DNA of 64,000 bases from NCBI GenBank assembly GCA_025618425.1, contig CM046836.1, positions 15,278,135-15,342,134 on the forward strand. The letters run 5' to 3'. Of the stretch, positions 47,209 through 59,376 are shown piece after piece. The position numbers were made by a program, and so were the translations under genes. Each line of letters opens with the position of its first letter. Position 1 is the first letter of the stretch. The notes beneath the pieces are model-generated. The model saw nothing but the letters and a program-made list of their open reading frames with translations. It had not been told where the DNA came from and made no database searches. Origin of the DNA: Heliocidaris tuberculata. Lineage: Eukaryota; Echinodermata; Echinoidea; Camarodonta; Echinometridae.

Positions 47209-50158
47209 AAATCACTTAAAAATGCAAACAGCATGAGAGCATATCACATATCACACACATAAAATACATACCAAAGTCACAGGGGATCCGCAGTTGCAAT
47301 GAAAAAAAACATCCATAAATATCACATTTTAGCAATGTAATTGAAAAATTCTTGTGTCTTACGTGTGTCCATAAGGAAAATGGGTTCCAAAACTGAGCTG
47401 TATTTCAAGAAATTTTCAGTTTTAGATCGCTATTTTTCTTATGTCGCAATCGCATGTTGCAGTCAAAGTTAATTGTGCATGAGACTCACATGTGATAACT
47501 CCACTAGTCTTTAGATTTCAACATCTGATACCTCGGGTGCAGTTTTCAGGCTGGGTTTTACGCGGGTGAGCTCCGGTGTTGGACACCGGGTTGGGCCGCT
47601 GGGACTTTTGATCAGTGGGCGAACATGCAGCGCACGCGTGCGCTCCCCATTGACTTTGTACATGCGACCGAAAACTGATCTGCTAGGCCGAAAACTGCCT
47701 CCGAGACGGTAAATGAAAATGGATATTATTATTAGTGCTGTAATATCTCTGTTATTTCATTTTCCATTTAACGAGGGCTAAAAACTGTGTATTCGGTTAA
47801 ACGCACTCACACATATGCGAGGTTATAATAATTAGGTGATACACCATTTTGAACACATGGGACAGCACTGCAAATACACACAACCATGCACCTGCAGTCT
47901 AGTCCTATCCTCCTGCATGTATGCAGGACAATCCATTTAGTAACCAATCAGGAAGTTTCCCTCGATATGTGCGCAGAGTTGAATTCAGAATAAATTAAAG
48001 TTTGGTGACCACATGGGCTTGGCCAACGGCGACCCATGCACTGCACTGGCAGCAGATCAGATCAAAGGGCTTACTGTCGATAAAGTTTGTTGACCTGTGA
48101 CATGAGAGAGATCAAGATTGTGTGACAAAAAGTTAAAGGGGGCACTCTGTGACGTCTGTGTACATGTATTATTTTTATGATAAAAGTGCATGTTATGTCA
48201 ATGTGTGAGATAGAGCAGGGAACTACATATACTACCTGATGATGAAAGTTAGTGATATTATCGATGGTTGAACTGGATTTTGAACTGGATTTTGAACTGG
48301 AGTTTATTTAGCCTAGTTTACTGCGGAGATTTGAAAGAGTAATTTTATCGCCAAATCACTTTCTGATAGGCAGAAAATTCAAGTTTATCAATAAGCTAAT
48401 CAGTTAACATGAAGATAAAATTAATAGTCACCTTCTCTCTGATTTTTTTTCTTTCTTCCCCTCTCCCCGTTTCCCTTATCAAAATTCTAGTACTTGTAGT
48501 ATATCGGGAGGAAGAGAGAAAGAAAGAATTGATACACATGACATGTATTTACTTTATGCTATGATATAAAGATGATACATGTTATGATGGAAAGAAGAAA
48601 AAATGCTTGATTAAATCTGTTACACTTCTGTCCCCTTTTAATTCTATTTATTTTTCCATTTATTCTTTCTATCTCAAATTTTGTCTCTTTAAATTACCGA
48701 TTTACAATTTGATCTTCTTTTTACACTATTACATGATTCACTTAGTTTCCAGTTATTTTCTTTTCTTTTCTTCGCATCTTTCTTTGAGTCTCTCTACCTC
48801 TTCGAACAATCCTCATTTATATTTGATCGCTTTCCTCCTGACTTTCATTTTCATCATCTCAAATTTCCAACAAGTCATGTGGCAGAACCAAAACAATAGC
48901 ATTCCTTATCAAAGTGCATGGGCAGTTTGTTTACAAATTAATTCACAGCAAAGATCGTTGTCAGATCGTTGGCACCCAGCTGGGTGTAACATTACACCGC
49001 CGTCTCTCTTTGCAGAGCGCGCGGCCTCAGCTAACAGCAAACTCTCGTTTGCTATTGGCTGATGAATGGACTGATCTTTAGACTTTGGACAGTTGAAGCA
49101 CATGGCGCGTATAGTAAGAATGACAAGTGGCCGTGGTCGTCCAGACTACAAGGATGTATAATGTCTGTAAGACAATCATGGGGCAGAAATAACTGATGCT
49201 GAATTTGTGTGGAATGTGGCATGTCTGGACCTCAGACAGCAAGATAAAGGAGTGTGTTATCTAGATCTACGGACAAGGGTCATGAAGAATTGCCTTTAGT
49301 GCTGGTATCGACACGCCTGATGTCGCCACTATGGCGAAAAAAGTACTGGTTTTGGACTTTGCCGACATGTCGACACGCATGCTCCGATGGCGACAGACAT
49401 TTGTAAAATGGGTCTTTTTACATGTACCTCGCCGTGGCGTCGTGCGCGCGTACGTGATTTGTTTCACGTACGCATTAGCAGCGCGCGCGCGCGTCACGAT
49501 CGCTGCGTATCTAGCTGCGACGACCGGTATACATTACGTACATGTACATGCCTAGATATGCGACACTAGCTGACTCGCACCGCATGACTTTCATTAATAC
49601 TTTATGAATTGGATCATACAAAACAAATTTTGGGGCAAATAGTTGACAGTGTGCATCTTTGAGAACTGTAAGTGAGTATGACTGCGAGTGTGAGCCCGTG
49701 AGGACATAGTGCATGTATTCCATGTAAAGCTCTTGTGAATTTGTGTCGGGTAACTCTGGTTTAACAGTGTACGGTCACTACGGGAGCGACCCGAGTTTAG
49801 ACTTGTTTGACTCATGTCCAGATGTCGACACATGTCGACATCGGCGTTAATTTTATTGCGACATGGCGACATAGATTTTCCATGCCGACACCAGCACTAA
49901 TTGCCTTACCAAGAATTTGCCTTACCGAGACTGTACTACAGTGTGTGTACATCAATCTTGCCATACTTCACTCCTGCTGCATGCGTAAGCGCCTAGCATG
50001 CATAGGATTCGCTGTGTTGAACATTACACTCTGCATTGGCCCAGCAAAACGAAATAGTAGCTCACAGTCTTCTGATGAATCTGATGAATATCATTAAGAA
50101 TTCTATTTATTCTATTTACTTTGATTTTAGGTCCAAAATTTAGACCATGAGAAAACTC
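47209..50158. other. Intergenic, no gene seen
   Basis: No recognisable coding. A CpG-rich pocket at 49320-49570 is the main feature; the 151-codon frame at 48607-49062 is T-rich low complexity. Confidence 0.6.
49320..49570. promoter_or_regulatory. CpG-rich pocket, possible distal RBBP6 promoter
   Basis: A dense run of CG words (GCGCGCGTACG, AGCGCGCGCGCGCGTCACG) in AT-rich DNA. A possible plus-strand donor (CTGTAAGTGAG) lies at about 49667-49680. RBBP6 needs an upstream non-coding exon because its start-codon exon begins at an acceptor. Weak evidence. Confidence 0.25.
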
Positions 50159-50663
50159 TTAAAGGGGAAGTTCACCCCGAAGATTACTTGAGTTTAAAAA
50201 ATGCAGAAAAAATAAAGAAAATCATTGGCGAAAGTTTGGACAAAATCCGTTAAAGAATAACGGAGTTATGGACTTTTTAAGTTTTGATTTTGTGACGTCA
50301 CATGCGAGCAGCTCCTCCATTATGTAATGTGATAAATATTCCATAAAATACAGTTTTCTCAGAAAATTTAGAATATTTTCGTCTGTGCATTTGATATATT
50401 GTCAGAAATGTTATTCAATACTAGATTCTGAAAAGAAACAATATGAATTTATCGTGGAACGTAAAAAAAATGCGAATATATGGAATATTTATTACATGAC
50501 CAATGGGCAGCTGCTCGCATGTGACGTCACGAATCCAAAACTTTAAATACTCATAACTCTTTTATTATTTGACCGATTTTCATCAAACCTTCGCCAATAT
50601 TTTTCTTTATTTTTTCTGCATTTTTTAAACTCAAGTAATCTTCAGGGTGAACTTCCCCTTTAA
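50159..50663. mobile_element. TTAA MITE, family 1, copy B (505 bp, opposite orientation)
   Basis: TTAAAGGGGAAGTTCACC at the left and GGTGAACTTCCCCTTTAA at the right. The body is the reverse complement of 42074-42579 with few changes. Confidence 0.92.
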
Positions 50664-50834
50664 CTGCTATGGGCCAGAAAAGAAATGGGATTGTTTTGGA
50701 AGATTTATCAGACATTATTTGGAGTATTGAAACCTCTGACTGGGATGATTTTTTTTTAGCCCCCAAATTAAGAACATCAAACACTGATTTTTAAGTGATT
50801 TTTTAAAATTTTGTAACATCAACATCAAGAAATA

Positions 50835-51355
50835 CCCCTTTCAAACCAAGCACTTTCGCGGGGAAGATCCCCATGTAAGTTCAGAGTTTTCCGGGAAAGG
50901 TCCGGTCTGAAAGGAATAAGGGAAAAATTCCCAGCGAAAAGCCGAAGAACTTTTCCGGGTAACTTCTACACCTAATGAGATGGAGAACTTACGCAGGGAA
51001 AGAGAGTTTCAGCAGGTTGGTTTGCAAGGTCGGCGGAGAACTTTCCCTGTGAAATACGTCAGAGGTCAGTTATCACTTCCGGCCGGTCACACTCTGATCC
51101 GATATACATGTATATCGTCGCATCAACATCGACTTCCATTTTAAAACCCTGAGCGAAAACACACGTGCCCCTGAATCTGACCTGACTTCCGGGCGATCGA
51201 TCATGGGATTGGTAAATAATGGCAACTTCCACGGGGAAGTGAGGTCAGTGTGAAAGGTGCTCCTGTACTTTTCCCAGTTACCTAAGGATATAGTGCTCAT
51301 AAAATTTGGAGGTTTCCACCGGGGAAGTTCAGCAGGGAAATTGGTTTGAAAGGGG
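50835..51355. mobile_element. TA-flanked MITE (521 bp)
   Basis: Ends CCCCTTTCAAACCAA and TTGGTTTGAAAGGGG form a perfect 15-bp inverted repeat, with TA on both sides (50833-50834, 51356-51357), as for Tc1/mariner-type insertion. The interior repeats TTTCCC/GGGAAA words and codes for nothing. Confidence 0.85.
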
Positions 51356-51357
51356 TA

Positions 51358-53266
51358 AAAATCAACAACAACAAAAATTATTTTGTTTCTGATTTAGATT
51401 GGAGATTTTTAAAAGAAATCAAGGTGATGGAAATTAAGTTGATTTAAATCCAGTCCACCTTCAAAGCCCATTTGCAGTGGTGCTGTAAGTTTGAGTTAAA
51501 ATCGGATTGGATGATCGAATCTGCAGGTTAGCTCCTGAAATTGGTATCAGATCAGAAAATCGGTACTTGGTAGGGAGATCAATCAAAAATTCTTTAGAAA
51601 TGCGAGTCAAAAAATTAAGTACCTAAAATCATACATACTATACATGTAGATTATCTTCTCACTTGAAGTTTTTATGGTGCACATTTGTTGATGTTTAACA
51701 ATCTAATCATGCCTCAGAAAGTTTGGAATGGGTGTGAAACTTGTGAGAGAATATGCGGCCCCTATTTTGGATTCTAAATGACATCATTTTTTTAGGCTTG
51801 TCCAACATTATGTTAGAAAAAAAAAAATGCTTTCTAAAAATTTTATTTTCATAGTTTGTTGTTAGAATTTTTTTTTCTCGTCAGAGAATAATTACTTTTA
51901 CTCCTAACACAGCATTCTTAATTTTTAAATTGACATCGATTTCATATTGCTACAAGATTCAGGCACTAAGGATAAACATTGCACACTACACCTGTGAAGA
52001 CTACATGTTGTATGCATACACCCTAGCATACACTCCACATGCCTGTGCGCTGTCTATACTCCTGTAAGAATCTTGTAGTGATTACAATGTAAATGTGTAG
52101 ATCTATTAGCTTTAGAAATTATGAGAACAAGAAAATATTCTTTGACTTTAAAAAATATATTATAACGGCATACTTTAATTAAAAAAAAAAAATTTGGAGA
52201 GCCATTCAATTTTTTCCAACATTGTTAATGTTGGAAGAGCAAAAAAAATGATGGCAACCTAAAATTATATAATCCAAAATGGCAGCTTGCATACCTGTAT
52301 TCTGTCTCAACTTTTAGACTGATTTTTGACTTTCAGACTTATCATTTCATCCATCATAATGAAAACAAATACATTTGAAAGATGACTGTTCCACAACTCC
52401 GTAAGTTCTTAACAGAGAAAGGCATAACATGCAATGGGAAAGAGCGGAGCTTGTCAGTCTTGCATCGACAGGGCCGCGGCTAGTACCACATGATGTAGTC
52501 CTGCTCTTATTTTCCTCCGATCAGTACATTGTTGCATGCAACGGAACCCCATACCCACAAAAACACATTTGTATGATTTGAAATCAATGTTTAAGTCACT
52601 TTTCAATAGTGTTTTAGACCCGTCTTGACGAAGACACATTAGCTGATCAATAGGATAACGTACACCTGTACCGGAAGTAGGCGTCAAAACAAAAGTAACA
52701 CGGCACTGCCATCAGCGAATGTCTTACAGCTAGTGCTGATTACTCCAATGGAATTGAATTGACTTTTGAAAAAATTGACTTTAAATTTGACAGCAGCATA
52801 GTTATGCTAGTATCTTGCTATTTTTCATCTAAAATTAAAGAAATCTGATGAAAAGTTTTCAAGAGCTTACCAAAACTGCACATTTCCTTTAAAAATTTAT
52901 TGCTGTATTTTTTAGTCTTATGAATATTTGAGAAACAATTTCATTTGCTTTGAAATGGGTAGTTTACATTTCTGTGGTAAGACCCAGTTTCATAAGGGCC
53001 AACAATTGTGCTATATTTTAAAGACTACTACTGGACATCATCTTACACTCTGTATGCATCAGGGTTTTCCACAATTGAAAATTTAAACATGTAAAAAAAA
53101 AAAAAAGGTTTCGCTGGGCCAGCTGTATGAATGAGCAGGTCTAATGCTCATATTAACCTTTTCAAATTATAACATCGTAACATTCCGTTTATCCGTTTCC
53201 AATTTTTCTTCAAATTAATCAGTCCATTCTGGGTTTCTGATTCCTGTACTTGTAGGTTTTCATCAG
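51358..53266. other. Upstream region or leader intron of RBBP6
   Basis: No coding seen. An ETS-type word ACCGGAAGT occurs at about 52670-52679. The stretch ends with the acceptor GGTTTTCATCAG (53266). Confidence 0.5.
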
Positions 53267-53488
53267 GACTTGAGCAGATCTGGAATATGTACAACTGAAG
53301 TGCAGAAGCATCAGCAGCAGCCATGTCCTCTGTCCATTACAAATTTAAGAGTAGCATTGACTACGACACAGTGACCTTCGATGGCCTCCACATTTCCTTG
53401 GCTGACCTGAAAAAGGCCATCATGGAACAAAAGAAAATTGGCAGAGCCGAGTTTGACCTTCAAGTGACTAATGCACAGACTTCAGAAG
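53267..53488 (+). CDS. RBBP6: RBBP6 exon with start codon (residues 1-55)
   Basis: Acceptor at 53265-53266, 56 nt of leader, ATG 53323-53325, donor GTGGGT after 53488. The conserved MSSVHYKF start fixes the initiator. The frame read past the donor (to 53550) is intronic. Confidence 0.9.
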
Positions 53489-54896
53489 GTGGGTGCCCCT
53501 CTCATGTAGCAGGAATGAAAGTTCATTTGCATACACAGAGAGTTGATTAAGCTCAATTTACAATCAATAAAGTAGCATATGCATGCAAGGAATTTAAGGA
53601 GCCTACAGCCCACAGTTGAAAAATTCTGAAGTATATCAATATGTCAGTAGAGAAACTGTTGTGATTTGTTAATTTCCAAAATACTTGACTTCACTGGAGT
53701 TTGTGCTAAAGAGATATTTTAGGGGCTGTGTTTGTAAGATTACTTTCTTGTAATTGACAATTTATTTGTAAAGTGCTGAAGTGCTTAAGCTTTTTTCAGA
53801 TTTTTTCAGCAAACCATTTCACTATATTTTGTCTTAGAAATAGTATATTCAGTTCTGAATGATCCTCATCACATTATCGCAGAGCTCTTGGAATTTCCTC
53901 AATAATCTTAGTATTTGTTGTGTTACTTGTGAAGAAGAAAAGAATGCTGGCTTCGATACCAACATTTGCCACTAGACACATAGGTGCCAGAAATCTAAGT
54001 CTGGACCCTCCAAATTTCAAAATGGGGCGCATGCATGCCTCCCCTGACTCCCAATCGGTGCTAAAAACTCCAGAAAAAACTAGAAGTCATAACGTTCTGT
54101 AGTGAGAATATTTGTTAGTTAACCAGGATCCTTCTGGTTTTAAATGCAAGGTTTCAGTTTAAGGAAGTATGTTACTGTTATACAAAAAAACAAACATACT
54201 TTTATACCAAACTTCAATCAATCAGTTTACTTGTATATTTCTGTTTTAAAACTTCATCAGTGAATTAAATGTAGAAAATGGTTTGAAAGTTCGCGCACAC
54301 AATCAAATACCAGAATATGACTTCTTAAAATTCTTTTATTAGTCTGCCTTTTACTTATTCGTCCATTCTCTGTTTCTTGTTACTGTCTAACATCCAGAAT
54401 ACAAGGGAGAGGGAGATCTCATTCCTAAGAATGCATCAGTGGAAGTCCGCAGAGTCCCACTTGGTGGCATTGGAGCAAACCTGGTTGCGTAAGTACACTG
54501 ACATTTTGGTTTCTATAATTTCAAAAATCTTTTGAGTGACATTGATGAGATTCATAAAAAAGCAAAAGTGTGTGTGTGTGTGTGTGGGGGGGGGAGTGAT
54601 GTATACAGATGAAGTTGCATCCTAGGGTATTGCATTTATTGTATTATTATTTTGTTGTTGTTTGCAAATTTGGAAAATTTTGTGTTTATGATGATGATAA
54701 TAATGATAGTGATAATAATGAATATAATGAAAATGATGATTTTTATGATGATAATAATAATGATGCTAATGGTTAATGATTGATAATATGATATCTGGTT
54801 TACCCAGGGTAGCCTTATCAGTAACTGTCCTTTCTTCCTTTTGATATCGTTCTATGCAGGGCGCCAACGAAAATGGAAGGATCATCTGCAAAAGCA
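53323..54896 (+). CDS. RBBP6: RBBP6, N-terminal DWNN domain (3 exons seen, gene continues or ends early)
   Basis: The exons 53323-53488, 54398-54488 and 54860-54896 join in frame to 98 codons. The product starts MSSVHYKFKSSIDYDTVTFD, continues GLHISLADLKKAIMEQKKIG, and has LIPKNASVEVRRVPLGG, all near-identical to the DWNN ubiquitin-like domain of human RBBP6 (MSCVHYKFSS.LNYDTVTFDG; LIPKNSSVIVRRIPIGG). Full-length RBBP6 adds a CCHC zinc knuckle, a RING finger and a long RS/p53-binding tail. It acts as a ubiquitin ligase and in mRNA 3'-end processing (yeast Mpe1). None of those later exons is visible before 64000. Confidence 0.95.
54398..54488 (+). CDS. RBBP6: RBBP6 exon, second part of DWNN (residues 56-86)
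   Basis: 91 nt, acceptor TCTAACATCCAG, donor GTAAGT. It encodes EYKGEGDLIPKNASVEVRRV followed by PLGGIGANLVA. Phases match both neighbours. Confidence 0.93.
54568..54594. repeat. (GT)n tract ending in a G run
   Basis: GT dinucleotides followed by nine G, inside an RBBP6 intron. A GAT/AAT-rich microsatellite follows at 54684-54763. Confidence 0.9.
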
Positions 54897-55010
54897 GTAC
54901 GTAATCAGACCTGGTGGTATCTTTCCCCTTTCCATTTTCACTTAAAAGAAATTGCAAGTATTGAATGTAAAACATTCGGTCAGGTGAGGTGCACATTGTG
55001 TTATGTTTAG
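54860..55010 (+). CDS. RBBP6: RBBP6 third coding exon with read-through tail (DWNN-only isoform)
   Basis: Acceptor TTCTATGCAG. APTKMEGSSAKA is followed by a possible donor (GTACGT at 54897), where the human exon likewise ends near ATTKA. Without splicing the frame runs on for 37 codons to TAG 55008-55010, giving a 135-residue DWNN-only protein. A second strong donor (CAG, then GTGAGG at 54982) is another possible exit. Human RBBP6 has a short DWNN isoform with a brief unique tail (established knowledge). Confidence 0.65.
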
Positions 55011-58000
55011 CAAAACTTCACTTTTTTTTTTCTTCCATCGTTTTACCAGTTCCATAAATATTCATATGAACTGGATCTTAAATTCTATTAAACTTATATT
55101 CCAATTGTTCAAAATTTTTGTTTCTATGTATGAGAATGTTGTCAGATCTGGGTATGAGGTTTGTAGGTGACTTTGAAGATGAACATTGTTCACAATGTTA
55201 CTTAAGTTGATGTGAAATACTCATTATGAAGATCATTGCAAACTCATGTCAAAATATGCCTGTACACGTGATGCATAGATTTTAAATGTTGTGGGATATG
55301 TATGATAAGATTTTCATCATGCCTTATCCTGCATTTATATGATCACACATGTTAGTAAAAGCTTTGATATCATACATATGTCCAAAAAAGCTAGCAATGA
55401 ACATGAACCCAAGGGAGAATTCATGTACCAAGTTTTTTTTTTTTCTTTTTTTTTTAATAAGTTAACACTTAAGTGGCCCTTTTTTTCTCTGTTGACGAGG
55501 GGAAGGGGTAACTTGCATGCTCCCATCACTGTTGTGGTAATTCTTTTCTCATGGTGTATAATTCTTTCTCAAGAAAAGGGTGAAAAGAAAATAAAGAGAT
55601 TTTTTTTTTTTTTTTTTTTTAAATTTTTATTTATTTATTTTTTTTGGAGGGGTTGTTTTTGTATTCAATAATCTTTTTTGTGGTTCTTGTCCATGTGCAT
55701 TTCATTTAACATGCACTTCGTCTCTTACTTATGATGACTACCGCACATCTTGCTGTTTTAAGCAAGTTTAACATATTTTGGATTATACAGTATCACTATA
55801 CAAATATAAGTGAATATTTGGCAATATTTGCCAGGTACATGTATGTACGGAAAACTATTCAAGTTATGAATCCTTAGCATATGTATCACTGTTCTAAGTG
55901 AAGACTGTCACTTAATGTTTACTAGTATATTTTATGTAATTACACATGTATCTTTAACAAATATGTTGACTGTAGCCTTTTGATTTGAGGTTAACTTTCA
56001 ATTTTCAATATTACCATGTTAATAATTCGTCAGGTGTACATCTGTACATGATTTTGCGACTTGTATTCTGATTGTATATAATGAAGCTGTATTTCTTGAT
56101 CTATAAATGAAGTAATAAAAATATTGGAAACTTGTGTGTTGTGTATTCATTCAATCTGGTATTTATAATTCCATTAACTGCATATAAATGCAACTCTGGG
56201 AAGTTTTGTTTACTCTCCTTTTTTGATATAAATTATGAAGAATAAGGAGCTGTCTTACATGTACATCATTGTCTGCCCCAAGGTTACATGTACATGTATA
56301 TTGTATGGCTGAACACAGCAAAATGTGCTTGTGCAAGACTATAGAAATGAAATGCCCCTTCCCCTTTCTTTTAACAAGTTTATCATCAAGAGGATGAAGT
56401 TTCCTCTCTTTTTTTTGGGGGGGGGGGGGGAGGGGTTCCTTTGTTTTTTTATCCAAAAATTCTTTGGAAATTGTCTGTTTAAAAGTTATATATATTGTAA
56501 ATTACCTCCCTTCTTGTATGTCCTTACTGTTGTCAAACTTTATCTTTAATTCTGTGTGGAGTTTTCTAACCTTGTCATCCGTATGATTCTATATAATTTG
56601 TGCAGAGTTAGGTGGTATTTATGTATAAACATGCATAACGATATACTTCAATCATTTGATGATGCCTTTGTAGCATGTTTCATACTTCCGAAGACATTTT
56701 TATTGTATTGAAGTGCGTCCCAGATGCAGAACTTCTATGACCTGTGGATATCGCGTGTTTGAAGCTGTGGATCAACAATTATTATTGTAAGAAAAAAAAA
56801 AAGAAAAGAGAGAGGAATAATTACCAATGAAGTGAGGAGCCATGCATAAATGGAGAAAGTTAAAAATGAAGCACGATTGAATTGGAACCTGAAGGACATT
56901 TTTCTACTCTGGATAATGAGTCATCATCTTAATATTTAACATTGTTTACCTTTATTTTGGATTTGTTCTTTCCCTTTCTTCTTTCTATCTCTCTTTTCTA
57001 TCTCTCATACTCAATTTTTCAGTGCAAGTCTTAAAGTGTACCAATCACCTAAAAATAATTTGTGTACAGCTAGAATGTATAAAGTTAAGCCCAAAACACT
57101 TCACCCGACCTTCTATGGGAACAGTTCACGAGTAGGACAAAAATCATGGAAAACCTAAAACCCTCTTGCGCAGAACCCACCTCCGACTTTGGTTCCACGC
57201 AGGACTTATTTTGTGCGAGTTGTAATGCTTATTTAGAGAATATTTAAACTTACAATATCTCTTTATAGAATAAACATTTGAAGCTTATACTTTGAATGCT
57301 ACATGGAAGGAAGCCTTACTGAGCAATGTATGGTGTTTTTTTTGTGATTGGTACCCTTTAAAATTTGATTTGATCAAAGATGCTTTCTGGAATTTTTAAA
57401 AATTTTGAGATGGGGTTCGAGTGAAGAGTTAGTATCATTGTATCCATGGCACTTTTGAAGGATGACATAAAAAAACTAGGAAATTGGTGTATAATTCTAG
57501 TTATATTTCGTCGCTGATTTTATGATCCAATGTATCTCCTATATTTACGGCTGTGCACATACATTGTTTCGCGAAACCAGTGACGATTTGTGCTTGTATA
57601 CAATATATTTTCATATTTTCAGCTAATACAGTAGACTTAAAGTTGTGGAGATCGACATTAATTCTATTTAATGAAAGGGCATTAACAAACAAAAATACTA
57701 ATTGTGGAAGAAGTTTGATCCAGTACAACATTTACACATACATGTATTCATTTTTCATGCAAATGTATTGGCAATTAAAATGCTTTTACTTATTTATGGC
57801 ACAGTTATCAATTTGTTCATATCTCACCGTGTGCTGACATACATGTATGAGTTGGGAATACTTCATTTTTTATGTACTGCAACCAAAAACATTTATTGAA
57901 TAATGGTGTACTTGAAAAGTAATAACTTTAGTATCTACATGTAAATGGAGAGCAAGATTTCTTTTTTTAAAGTGGTAATTAAGTAAAATTTATGATTTTA

Positions 58001-58967
58001 AGCCAAAATTTCTAACAAGAAACAAATATGTTTAAAAAGGTATTTATTTTTGTGCCTCAATAGTTCAAGCTTTCAGATTTTAATGCTATTAAATGTATTC
58101 ATATGCAGATGACTAATATCAAAATTAATGTTTCTGACATTTACCTTTGAAATTCTGCTAGACCAAAGTTGGTTAAAACTATGTGAAGAATCAATTATCT
58201 TTCTCTAAACAGGGGTCATACATTGTGGGCAGATAACATTAATCAAATAAACACATGTAAACATTTAAGTTAAGCCCACCGCTCACTATACGATCGACTG
58301 TGATCCAATTTTGGAAATAATTCGCAATAACATTAAATGTGGACGTTTAAACAAATAAAATCTTCCTAATTCAGGTTCAGAAAAATAATAGGAATAAAGT
58401 ATTTGCATTGTTAGCCTTCTACCCGGAAGAAAGGCCAAATAAGCTTCAAATCGTAGACAATCGTAGCACTGCTCCGATGTCCCTACGATTCGGAGCTCAT
58501 TTAGCCTTTCCTCCGACTAGAAGGCTTGCAGCAGGCTGCAATTTTATTATCTTTATGACTATTTAGAAACTAAATCAAAAAGATTTTTTGTGTTTTAATT
58601 TTCATATCAAATGCTATTACATTTTCTTCTGAAATCGGATCGCAGACCGATCGTGCAGTGTGCAGCAGGCTTTAATGTTTATATTGTGACAGAGATTATT
58701 AGTGTTTGTAATTACATTGCAGTTTGTGTGTACATTTGACATACAGTGTACATGTACTTCAACTCTGAACCAAAAAAAGTACTGGAGGGCAAGTGTTCTT
58801 TTCTGTTGCACAAATGGATTAAATTTCTGTGGAGGAAACTCGAGCATTATGATCTTTCTCTAATAATTCATTCATGGATGTCCGAGGGTTGGCACCAAAT
58901 GTCAGTACTGATTTAAATCACAATTTATTTTTTTTGTTTCTTGGAAATTAATGATTGAAATCAGTTA
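55011..58967 (+). other. Probable 3' UTR of the short RBBP6 isoform and/or start of a very long intron
   Basis: AT-rich, no exon recognised, poor in transposons compared with 30-51 kb. It contains T-rich runs (55.43-55.64 kb) and the poly(A) signal at 56114. Confidence 0.45.
56114..56119 (+). terminator. Candidate poly(A) signal for the short RBBP6 transcript
   Basis: AATAAA followed 12-30 bp later by GT-rich CTTGTGTGTTGTGTATTC, a textbook cleavage context, 1.1 kb after the read-through stop codon. Confidence 0.5.
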
Positions 58968-59376
58968 TTAACCCTTTTGAGACAATTGACCACATTTTGT
59001 GGTTTGGCTCAATAAGTTTTGATTCAGAGCTCTAGAAAATGTACCAGATGCAATTGAGTAGAAAGAGCACAAATTTCTGCACATACTATGTCAATTTCTG
59101 TTGCATGACCATACTGCATTTGATGTCAGGATTTTAAAATCGAGAATAAGCTTTAAAATCCTTAAATTGGCAACACATTCAGATATTCAAAATCATTGTT
59201 TTATCAAAATTGGCAATTTTTTCAATGTTTCGACAAAATTGCCAACCATATTGTTTTCAAAGACATTACACCTTTAGAACCATATAGCACTAAAAGAAAA
59301 ATTTTATTGTTGCCAATTTGAAGAACAAAATGTGATTAATTTAGCCCTTAAATAATTCCTGTCCTGAAAGGGTTAA
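58968..59376. mobile_element. TTAA MITE, family 2, copy 2 (409 bp)
   Basis: TTAACCCTTTTGAGACA ... TGTCCTGAAAGGGTTAA. The interior matches 45564-45980 (CCACATTTTGTGGTTTGGCT, GAGTAGAAAGAGCA, ATTGGCAATTTTTTCAA), with moderate divergence and the same orientation. Confidence 0.88.

Noticed and set aside
48607..49062. 151-codon plus-strand frame
   Set aside because: Starts as T-rich low complexity (Phe/Leu/Ser/Tyr) and has no conserved block; most likely chance.
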